A stretch of DNA of 64,000 bases from Ciona savignyi (taxonomy: Eukaryota; Chordata; Ascidiacea; Phlebobranchia; Cionidae), in the NCBI GenBank assembly GCA_000149265.1, contig CH002809.1:125456-189455 (forward strand). Reading direction: 5' to 3'. Position 1 is the first letter of the stretch, and each line of letters opens with the position of its first letter. Below the pieces are notes generated by a model. The model saw nothing but the letters and a program-made list of their open reading frames with translations. It was not told where the DNA came from and did not search any database. Below, piece by piece: positions 1 through 12,300 of this stretch. A program made the position numbers and the translations under genes.

Positions 1-283
1 AGTATCAGTAAAGTAGCGTCACATATTATTTACAGAACCCCTTGCTATAGCTTTGGTATTCTTATAATAGGCATGAGTTTATCTGACGGTTACTAATGTA
101 GTATTGCTTCCTTATGTATTTATGAGGTAATTTATTGATTACCTGTGTACTCCTTTGTTTTTACATTTATAGGGAAAAAAATATAACTTTCCTGTGTATG
201 CAATGCATATTGTGCATACACACCTATGCAAAAGGATGGACACCTTCTACATGTATCTATGTTATAACACCACTTTTTTATAG

Positions 284-391
284 ACCCTTGTACAAATGCA
301 AACTGCAAAAATGGTGGAAAATGTGAAATAACAGGGTCAACGTACAAATGCAATTGCGAGGAAGGTTACTATGGCGATCATTGTGAATATG
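284..391 (+). CDS. Exon: EGF-like module 1
   Basis: Acceptor TAG at 281-283 and donor GTATGA at 392; phase 1-1. Encodes a six-Cys EGF pattern: PCTNANCKNGG, then KCNCEEGYYGDHC. Part of the phosphatase-like receptor ectodomain. Confidence 0.9.
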
Positions 392-3300
392 GTATGAAAC
401 AATGCCCATTGTGGATGGTTTTACATTTATTTTAACTGTGATGGGTGGGAAATTGATATTGAAGGAATTATTTATGGTTGTTATCGAAAATGTCAATGAG
501 GTATGCCATTGCCAGTTAAAACTCTTGTCATTGAAATGGTAACAAAAGAACTTGTTTTGCCTAAGATTCACGAAATATACAGATCCTATTTGAAATCAAT
601 TTGTTAACATAAACGGGAATTTACAGATTCTGATTTGATAAAGTTTACAATTCGTATAAATATGGCAAGCTACTTTCGTGCTGTGGCTTCTCCCCAAAAC
701 AAGGCTACTTGCTTTTAACATGCATGGTTTATCTAGGTTTTGCCAATATTATGCGTTTTTTTTCTCTTGAGCTATCAATTTGTGCAATTTTGCTTCTACC
801 ACCTTTGCAGAGGACAATAAGCCACATATCTTGACACAGGCGATTTTCATTTTTTCAAACAAATTATTTTTGCTTTGAAAGAAAGCCAAGGGTTTCGTTT
901 GATAAAGAGGATGTTTTGTTTAAAGGTGGCACTTCATGCAGTTTGGTACAGAAACTACAGAAACGACATGTTATTTCCATTATTGTTAGGAAATAAATGG
1001 TTATTTCAATCAAGGCTAATAATGTGAAGTAGTTGTTACATAACAATGCCATGTATCCCCAGACCCATGCAAAGTGGAGCCATGCGCTAACAATGGGGTT
1101 TGTGTTGTAACAGACGGGACCCATTATTGCCAGTGTATGGAAGGTTACCATGGTATCAATTGTACTGAAGGTAAGTGAAGTCATAATGTTTGTGAACCCA
1201 TGTAGACAACCAACCAGCCGGCAGCTAGTTTCGATCTAACTATTTTTCGTCTTATGACCGTGGACACTCTGTCGTGATATATGATATCCTATAGCAGTAA
1301 TATATTAGTTTATATATAAAACTATATGTTACATTTTTCTAAAATCGTCTGTAAAAGTAAGTCCAATATATTTGGTGATTTATTTAATGATATAGATAAA
1401 ATGTTTAGTTTAGTTTATTCATTTTTTGACCCAGTTTTTAAAGATTGCAAAGGAATGTAATCACGATACAGGAACGGGAAAACACGGCAAAACGAACAGT
1501 CGTTAAAACACGTCATTAAAGGATATTTAATAAATATAGCGGACGCATCTGCCAAACCTAGGCGAAAGAACAATATTAAGCGATCAAAATTTAATTAAGA
1601 CCAAACGATATTATCTAATGATCCTATTAAGGCGGTGTCACATGAAGTGATGTAATTACATGTTGATGTCTTATAGTGGGAATGGCATATAAATGTAATG
1701 TAATTACAGTAATTACATAATAATGTTTTTATGATGTCACATTAAGGTGATGTGATGACAGGAAGTAGTGGGTTAGGATAGTGTAGTGATATTTATCCAA
1801 GTGAATGGGAAAACCAAGGGGGTTAACACACAGGCAATCATCAGATCACCTCGCGCCCACCGTCGGGTTACCGCAGTTATTGCAGTGTGTTGTGTATGAT
1901 AGACACGTTACTTCAATTTGGTTGAACCCATTAATTCCGCTGGTTTCAGTCAATGGCAGTTAAATACCTTGCCCAAGGACAAGCGTCCAGCTAGCGACCA
2001 GTTTCGAACCTTTAACCTTTCGATTGAAAGGCGTCGCACTAAACCACCAGACTAACCGGTCAGATATGTAATAATAATTAATGCCACAACAGATAAATGC
2101 ACCCACAACCCATGTAAATACGGGGCGAACTGCACAATGGACAAAAGTGGGGTGAGGTCATGTGATTGCCCAACCTTCCAAGGTGGAGAATTTTGCCAAA
2201 CAGGTTGGTTATATGTTTTACATTATGATTGGATTATCTCCACTATGAGCTATTTATCACTTATCACTCCTACCTAAGTAACAAAATCATGACGAACCTG
2301 AAAAATCCTGTTTATCACCCTTCCATCACCCACCAATCACCCCTTCCTATTACCGTTATTCTTGGAAAGGTAGAAATCTAAGAACCGGTAGGTTTTACTT
2401 TTATTACATAACTTCATGCTTACATGAACTATGACAGTCTATTGATACTTGTTTTTGATCATTTATTTAAACTGGATCAAGGTAGAATCAGTTAAGTATA
2501 TTGCCAAAGACACAACCATGCATTAAGAATGTTGTAGTTTAAAACCTTAGATAAAAATTTGGAAAAAAAACGTCAAAACGACAGTCGTTAGAACACGCCA
2601 AAAAAAGCAATAAATTATTAGATTTTCGTATTTGTTGTGGGACATATACCAATTACCAAAGCACCTTTGTGGTACCCTGTGTCCATAGATGAGTTTTATG
2701 AGTTATGCAGTGTTTAGTCTTTCATTTTTCATGTACAAATTAAAAATTTAAAAACCATGGAATCAGAACAATTCTTGTTAAGCATTTTGCCCAAGAACAC
2801 ATCCATGCATTTCTACACTGTACTTTTCCATTGGTTTATCATAACAGCCATATTACACCCCCCCCCCATTTCCCCCCTTGCCCACTTAAAGTACAGTAGC
2901 CATATATTCAACCACACATGTCCAACTTTCACCCAATATCACTTAAAGGATAGGATATCCTATTTATGTTTATCCCCGTGAATGGGAAAATCAAGGGGGT
3001 TAACTCATGGGAAATCGTCTGATCCTCTCGCGCCCACCGTCGGGTTACCGGAGCTATTGCAGTGTGTTGTGTATGATTCACATGTATCTTCAATTTGGTA
3101 GAACCCATTAATCTGCTGGGTTCAGGCAATGTCCGTAAAGTGCCTTGCCCAAGAACACAACCGACTAGCTAGCCAGGACAAGAACCAAAATTCATGAAGT
3201 TAACCCAAATTCATCCACAGCACAATTCCTACCTTCAATTGACAACATTCTCGTCTATATTAACGAGTCACACAAGGCTGGTTTTAAACAATCAGTGACA

Positions 3301-6300
3301 GCATGCAAGCGGTTAGGAGGAGGTCTCGCGATCATTAAAAAAAAGATTGAACAAAAGGGATTAGGCTCATTATTACACTCGACTGGTCTTGATGAGGTTA
3401 AAATATGGCTTGGTGGATATATTGAAGATAAAGGTATTTATGTTTCACTGTTTAATACATGGCTACATTTTATACATTATGGAATTTATATTTCTAAATA
3501 TTACAATCTTTAAATTTAAAATCTCTGTTTTTATCAATTATCTTGAACCGAATTAAAAAACTTGTTGTGGGAATGAGTTAATGCGTTAATTTCTATCCCT
3601 GCAGTAATACGTGCAGGATTCCAGACAGTTAATTTGTGCCGTGTAATCATGCCCGCATTCATGTAATTATCATTTACTTTGGAATGTTACATTCTTTGCA
3701 TGTATTTCGTACTATATAACCTGACATGTTTTCGCTTTCAATTCATTCACTAAGATTCACTACCAACTACCTCCAATACAAGAATACAACCAGGCTTAAA
3801 CAAGGAACATAACACTTAGCCTACGGTTTTGCATTATTTATTAAATAGCCATATAAAACTTTCCATCAGAATGGCAATGGCTGGATACAAGTATCATCCC
3901 AACTCCAGAGGACCCAACCGACGATGAAAAGGAATTTGAAAACTGGTCTGGAGGTGGTGCAGGTCGCTGTGTGGCGTTGTATAGAGGGGGCTGGGTGAGG
4001 GTGAATTGTGAAAAGAAGCTCCTGTCGTTGTGCGAGAAGCTGGGTGAGTTTGTTTAAAATATAAATATTGTTCGATTGAATAGCTTGGTGGTGTAGTGTG
4101 TCCTGTTTCCGTTGTGTAGTATGTCCAGTTGTAAAAGCGAAACTGCTCACGAGCTAATCAGTTGTCGTAATGGCTAAATAGTCTGACCAGTAAGTCTGGT
4201 GGTTTATTGCGACGTCTTTCAACCGAAAGGTTGCAGGTGCGAAACTGGTCGCTAGATAGTTGGTTGTGTCCTTGGGCAAGGCACAGTCTCAAATAAACAA
4301 CACACTGCAATAGCTCCGGTAACCCGACGGTGGACACAAGGTAATCTGACGATTGCCCGTGTGTTAACCCCCTTGGTTTTTTCCATTCAAGGGGATTAAC
4401 ATGAATATCCTATCCTAGCCAATTTCGAGATTTCCTATACCAACTGTTAAGTCACTAGAAGAACAGACAATTAACACACGCAATGTAAATAACAAAATAT
4501 TTTTCGTAGCTTATGGCAACCTGTGTGACTGCAAACATGGAACATGCCACGCCAGTGGTGCCCACCGTAAGTGCAAGTGTTTCACGGGCTACACTGGAGA
4601 ACAGTGTGAAGTACCGCCTAAAGGTGGGTGAAAAAAAATTGTGGAACACTGTTACACTTAAAAGATATAAAATATAAAAGCTCAAAATATCAGAGATCTT
4701 GACCTAAAAAATGCAATTTCTCTTGTTTTCCTTTTTTATTTTTAAGGATTAATTTGCAATGTAAAAAAAAGCAGGTAATAATTAAAGCGAACTGTTTTTT
4801 TTCCGAAACAATAAGCCTGATTAAAAGCCAAGTTTTTTTAATTAATTTTTTGTTTTTTTAAAAAAATACTTAATTTCTGTTTAATTTCTGTGCAAAGCTG
4901 TGCTAAAGTGAGTGTAACATACAGAGCTGTGAATTAACTTATACAAACCGATAAAAAAAACATTTTTTTTAATACCTGCATTAATAAGCTTGGGGGCGCT
5001 GAAGTAATGGGCCTTCTATGGCCTAAATTCCTCTCGGTGGCTAGTGTGGACCCGCCCGTATTAATGTAATTGTAATGTAATACAGAAATAGAATATTACG
5101 TCAGCCTGGCATGATAACAGGATATTCACTTGATACCCCTCACAGATATAACAATGCCGGTAGTGGTGGGTTCAGTTGGTGCGGTACTAGCAACAGGGGT
5201 GGCGGTGATGCTGGTTCAGACGTTATTTCCTGGTTAGTTATCATATTCGTAACTCATAATGTTGGCAAATGTAATGTCGTCGGATTTGTCCGGCCGGTTA
5301 GTCTGGCGGTTAAGTGCGTCGCCTTTCAATCGAAAGGTTGCAGGTGCGAAACTGGTCGTTAGCTAGTCGGTTGTGTCCTTGGGCAAGGCACTTTACGGAC
5401 ATTGCCTGAACCCAGCGGATTAATGGGTTCTACCAAATTGAAGGAACGTGTCTATCATATACAACACACTGCAATAGCTCCGGTAACCAATAGTGGGCGT
5501 GAGGTGATCTGACTCGTGTGTTAACCCCCTTGATTTTCCATTCATGGGGATAAACATATCCTATCCTAAACCTGCCACCAGTTGGTTAGCTGTATCCTTA
5601 GACGAGGCACTTAGTGGGAGCTGCTTTAACTAAATGAATTTAACAACACCTTCATCCATGTATTCATTCTGTATTCTTGTAACATGCTATAGCCATGAGG
5701 CCTATTTACTTTGCTGTGCAAAATATTATTAATTTTATTATTAAACTTTAAAAATTATTAAACTTTGTTGTGCAAAAAATGAATGATCATTGTAAATACA
5801 AACAGGAGCCATAAAAGCGGTCACGGATGTCGCCACAGCTGGTGCCGTAGCCGGTGCCGCTGCTGGTGCCTCGGCTGGTGCCGCAGCTGGAGCTGCCACG
5901 GCTGGAGCCGCGACTGCAGCCGCGACAACCGCAGCGGCCACAGCAGGGGCGGCAAGTGCCGCGGGAGCAGGCGCGGCTTCTGGTGGAGGAGCGGCGGCAG
6001 CCGCAGGAGCCACGACAGCTGGAGCTGCCTCAGCGTCAACAGGGGCATCAGGAGTGGCAAGCTCATCAGCTGCTGCAAGCAAGGCAGCAGGATCAGGTGG
6101 GTTTTCTTGATGATGCAATACATCAGCATGCTTATTATTTAATAATAATAACAACAAATATATATATCTATTTGAATAAGACACCGAAGATGCCTAGAAT
6201 AGTAGGTGAAGTGTATTAAATAATTGATTTACAGTTGAAATTTTGGTTTGTTTAGCCATTTAAAAAGAATTTTATTTTACATATAGAGTGTCACCACAAA

Positions 6301-9300
6301 TCTGCAGTCAATTCATTTAAAAAAAACCTGATTTTCACCTTGTTTGTCAAGTTTCAGAAACTTAACATGCATTGTCTAAATATCCGGTATTCGGTTTTAG
6401 TTCACAGCAACTTACAGATCCTAACAATATGATGTGTCCGTAAAATGATAATTATTTGTTGTATTGTTTGGTTGTATTATCTTCAGGTCTATGGTTAATG
6501 CATTTACCCAATACATGTCCGACAAATTAGTCTAGTGGTTTAGTGCATCGCCTTTCAACCAAAAGTTGCAGGTTCGAAACTGATCGCTTGCTTGTTGGTT
6601 GTGTCCTTGGGCAAGGCAGTTAACGGACATTGCCTGAACACAGCAGATTAATGGGTTCTACTAAATTGAAGGAACATGTGAATCATACACAACACACTGC
6701 AATAGCTTAGGTAACCCGACAGTGGACACAAGGTGACCTAATGATTGCCCATATGTTAACCCCCTTTGTTGTTCCCAGTCACGGGGATAAGCATTAATAT
6801 CCTATTCTATCCTACATGTTTGTTTTTTTTACAAACCAAAAAAAAATTAGACCCAAAATATCTCATGTCCCTGTACAAAGTTTTCACTGATTAACCCCTA
6901 CTTTACAGTCCCGCAAACACAAGCCCCTGCAAAACCAACAAGCCCCTTACAAGGAGGAGGAAAATCTTTACCATCTGGATCTGGCACAGGTGCTGGTGCA
7001 GCGGCAAAACCAGGTATAAACTATCTCCATCAACCGAAAAGTTTTTGGATCAAAACCTGTCCCTGTTACTTGGTTTTGTCCTTGAAGAAGGAACTTACCG
7101 GCCATTCCCTTTACTCAGTCCGGTCAGTTAGTCTGGCGGTTAAGTGCGTCGCCTTTCAATCGAACTGGTCGCTAGCTTGTCGGTTGTGTCCTTGGGCAAG
7201 ACACTTTACGGACATTGCCTGAACCCAGCGGATTAATGGATTCTACCAAATTGAAGAAATGTGTCTATCATATACAACACACTACAATAACCCGACGGTG
7301 GGCGCGAGGTGATCTGATGATTGCCCGTGTGTTAACCCCCTTGGTTTTCCTATTCACGGGGATAAACATGAATATCCTATCCTATCAGTGGACTAATGTG
7401 GGGAAGAAAACTCAAATTATACATTAAGCCACTGCAATAGTTGCCTGTGTGTAAACTCTCCTGCGTTTTCCATACCTAATAAATAAAAATTACCATATAT
7501 AAATTCACCTACATTTCTAGTTTCTGAATTATAAATAAAGTATTAGTTTGCACAAGTTGAACAAAAATGAACGAGGCTAATAAAATGACAAACTAACGAA
7601 ATATAATAAGACAGTAAACTGTTATGTTTTTTGCCTTTTTGTTTCTGCAAATTTATTTAATGAACCGTTTTCTTTATAGAGACTGTTTTTTTATGATTAT
7701 GGAGTAAACAGTTTATTATCAATATAACTTACATCATTACATCTTATAACCGATAATAACAATTGTATTAGAACAAAAGAAAGACCACAGAATACCAGAA
7801 GACCAACTCTTGCAGAAATACAAAGAATTGGATTTCCACGATGAGTTTAATAATGTAAGTTGAGTATTATGTGGTATTGTGCTTAATGACTGGATAAAAT
7901 GTGTTGAATAAGATAGACACGTTGCTTCAATTTGGTAGAACCCATTAATCCGCTGGGTTCAGGCAATGTCAGTTAAGTGCCTTGCCCAAGGACACAACTG
8001 ACTAGCTAGCGACCAGTTTCGCACCAGCAACCTTTCAATTAAAAGGCGACGCACTATACCGCCAGACTAACCGGCCGGACACAGAAATACCAGTCAAAAA
8101 ATCTGAATAACCATAATCTTGATGAATTAGTGGGTTGGTGAGTATGCTAGCTGCATGTTGTAGGATGGTAATCAGTTGGTTGATTTTGAGGTGTGTTCTT
8201 GGGTAAAGCATGTACTCTAAATTATGAGTTGTACTAAAAGTGAAGAAACATGTTAACCATATTTAACCCACTGCAATAGCTAAGGTAACCAGAAGGTGGA
8301 ATCAAGGTAATTTTACAGTAAGACATATGGATAGGATATTCATGTTTATTTCCGTGGATGGGAAAACCAAGGGGGTTAACACACAGGCAATCGTCAGATC
8401 ACCTCGCGCCCACCATAGGGTTATCGGAGCTATTTCAGTGTGTTGTGTGTGATTAGGGCACTCGTTCAATTTGGTGAATCCATTAATCTACTGGATTCAG
8501 GCAATGTCCGTTAACTGCCTTGCCCAAGGACACAACCAACTAGCTGGCGACCAGTTTCGCACCTGCAACCTTTCAATTAAGAGGCGACGCACTTTAACCA
8601 CCAGACTAACCACTGGTGAGAATTCTTTCGCACTTATTCTTGGTAATCTGACAAGAAGACATAAATATTGTATTTTTGATCGTGTTATCCCCAGGAATTA
8701 AGAGAGGAAACCTTAAAATTGGACGAAACAAATTTCAACGACAGTCCTCAGCAACCCGCTCAATCAGGCCTTTTTCAAAATTTGTCAAATTTACGAAAGA
8801 ATTCGACCGTTTTGGTTGATTTGGTGAAAAACCCAACAGATATCAACAAAATCCGCAAATCTTCTGCTGCTTTGATTGAGATTGCAAAAACTACAAACAA
8901 TTTGCGCAAAAATTCAGCAGATGTTATAAATACAGCGAAACAATCACCTACTACTTCTCTTTCAAAATTATCAAATCTTGGAACTCTTGTGGAAAAGCCA
9001 GGGGATGGGAATAATCTGCGCAAAAATTCAACAGCGTTGGTTGATTTGGCAAGAAACCCATCAAACTTAATGTCGTTGGTGAAAGATCCTTCCAAAGTTG
9101 GTGATATAGTCAAAGAAGCAACCAGTTTTGTAAACAAATCATCAAGTTTTGGAGATTCGCGAAAAAATTCCTCTACTTTGTCAGATTTGATACCAAATTC
9201 AGAAGCATTGAAAAACGCATCAAAATTAAACCTGGATTCATTAAAAGATTCATCAAAGATTGCTGAAATTGTTAAAGATAACTCTGATTTACCAGGGAAT

Positions 9301-12300
9301 GGTGTTCTGGGGAAAATACAAAAAAATCCTTCGGTTTTACTGGATTTGGATAAAACTTCAACAGATTTAAGCAGCCTGCGGAATAATTCTGCTGTTCTTA
9401 CACATCTCATTGCACAAGGAGAGAACTTGAAAGACTCATCGAAACTGAAACCGGAGTTCTTAAAAAGCAAGCTTGAAGCACAGTCAAATGACATGCTGAA
9501 AGATACTGCATCTGATTCCTCAATTTTGGGAAATATTCGAAAAAATTCAACTGTTCTTATCGATATGACGAAAAATCCATCAGAGTTTTTCAACAAAATG
9601 CCGACAAGTATATCAGTTATATCAGAATCACCAGATCTTGGCAAAGTTCGCAAAAATTCGTCACTTTTAACCAGCCTGGTTCAAAATCCAATTAATTTGC
9701 GCAAAAATTCTTCGAATTTATTGGACTTGGCTCAAAATAACTTTAATGGGATTTTATCATCTACTACGGAAGCAGGCAATGGTAAGAAATGATTCCACAA
9801 ATTTAAATTTTGCTTTAATTAATACAAATTTTAGGTGGGTAAACTATTTTTTCTTTCTAGAAGACTTAAAAAATATCTGATTCCAATAACTGTTAAGATT
9901 TCGATTAAAACACATTATGCTTTCAGTCAAAGGTTCTGCAGGTGTTACAACAATCATTAAAAAAAGGTCAAAATATTAAATATAGTAGACACGACTGCCA
10001 AAACTAAGCAAGAATACATAATTTGCAACATTATTAAAATCAAATGATATAAAAACAAAATAGTATTACTAACCGAGTATCTTCTAAACATAAATAAAGA
10101 ATAAATATACGGATAAATATTATAACAAATTGGATAGAATATACTTAAGTTGACACATTCGAAAACACTAAAACAATTTTTTCAATTCAAAATGTGTATG
10201 TACTTTTCTATTACACGCCTAGAAACTTGTAAGTTGTTGCCAGAAAACATCAGTGATAAATATACACATGAAACAGTACCCTGCATTCTGCAGCATCCAA
10301 CTGTCCATTGCAGCTCTATAAAAAGCTTTAGATGGAAAATATACAGAAACATCTAACGGTTGCATTTTGTGTGTACAATAAGGTGGCAGTGACAATATTG
10401 TCCAGAAAGTCAGTGNNNNNNNNNNNNNNNNNNNNNNNNNNNNNNNNNNNNNNNNNNNNNNNNNNNNNNNNNNNNNNNNNNNNNNNNNNNNNNNNNNNNN
10501 NNNNNNNNNNNNNNNNNNNNNNNNNNNNNNNNNNNNNNNNNNNNNNATAAAAAAATTCAGTTGCAATTCAATCAAATACAAATTATTTTTATTAATATAG
10601 ATCTGATGTTACATTTATAAGTAATGTGTTTTAAAACATATTTTATTACAATGCTCAGTAAACAAAATTTAGAACTTACGATTTTGTCGAAATATTTGCA
10701 ATAAAGTAAAGCAATTAATATTCCTAATTAGATTTATATTATTGCATATTTATTTATTCACATGAGGATGTTTTGAACTTTCTTTATAATATTTTATGCA
10801 TTCATAGTTAAATTAACGTTAATGACCTTACCCTCTATGACATCACAGGGTTATTGTGAATCCCCGCAGAAATTTATCGCAACGAAAGCCCCAGATTCAA
10901 TCCCGGAATTCTGGAATACAGTGTGGGTTAAGAATTGTGATGTCATAATCATGCTAACCCCACTTAAAAGCGGGTCACAGGTGCGGTTATTATATATAAG
11001 TTTTGGTCAATGTTTCTTATGTGGCTTGAACCAACGACCAGAAGGTAATGGGGTCGAAACTAGCTGATAGCTAGTTAGTCATGTCCATGTGGGTAAAACT
11101 GCCATTAGATGTTTCTTGTGATTTAAACCAAAAGTATAGAAAAGGAGATGTCTTTTACATGAATACCAGTGTCGACTTCACCAGAGCATTATTGTCACTC
11201 TGACTACTCACATCTTTCCTTAGCAGCCTTTACTATTGACTTACTATTGACAAGCTTTAAAAAGATGATTTAGATTTTAAAGTATTTAAATCGTATTTTT
11301 CAACAAAAATCGGCAGTTTCATTGCTTTTTCCTACACTTAAGTATCTATAATAAGGAATAAGAATTTAAACTAATAAAACAGTATTATTTTCAGAGATTA
11401 AGCCCGAAATACTGGCCAATGGCTGGTCATGCAAAGGTTTATGGGGATTTTACCATTCGTACTATTGACGAGAAAAAGTTGTGCTCTTATACTCTCCACA
11501 ACATCAGTATGAGTGAAAATTCTACCAACAGTGTAAGTAATAATATTAAACATCAGTACTGTGATGTAAAAATGCTGATGTATCAGGGTTGTTCACTATA
11601 TTGTTTTCATATAATTTTAGAACTAGGGTTTTAATTTACTGTAGTACATTTTAAATTTCTTTGCTGATTAATGATTAGTATCTTTAATACCATAAAAACA
11701 GCCAGAAGCTAGTCGGTTGTGTCCTTGGGCAAGGCACTTTACGGACATTGCTTGAACCCAGCGGATTAATGGGTTCTACCAAATTGAAGGAACGTGTCTA
11801 TCATACACAACACACTGCATTAGCTCCGATAACCCGACGGTGGGCGCGAGGTGATCTGATGATTGCCCGTGTGTTAACCCACTTGGTTTTCCCATTCACG
11901 GTGATGAACTTCAATACACTATCCAATTAATGTAATCCTAATCTAAGAAACAAGAAAAAAGTCAACATAAAGATAAAAATAAAATAATAATTGCAAATTG
12001 AGATCAAAAATTGGACAAACGTAATGTATTGCAAATAGTTTGGTTTATTTTTTAATTTATGCTGATATCACATTTTTACAAACAACAACAATATATATAG
12101 TAATGTACAGTAATGTACAGCAAAGGATGCAGCGAAAGACCAAAAAGTCACAGAGACAGCTGCATCCTTTGTGTTTAGTTGGATAAATAAATAATAAATA
12201 AAAAATAAAAAAATAAATTCAATGCTGCCTTCAAATATAGTTTTATACCAAATATGCTATTGGGATCTAATTGTAACCTCATAGATGCGAACAATCACTC

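Noticed and set aside
5741..6219. Several overlapping open frames of 100-147 codons on both strands
   Set aside because: Shadows of the GC-rich Ala/Gly exon; only the + frame in phase with neighbouring exons is kept.
8775..9653. Antisense frame of 292 codons
   Set aside because: Shadow of the RKNS-repeat exon; the sense strand has matched splice sites and repeat structure.
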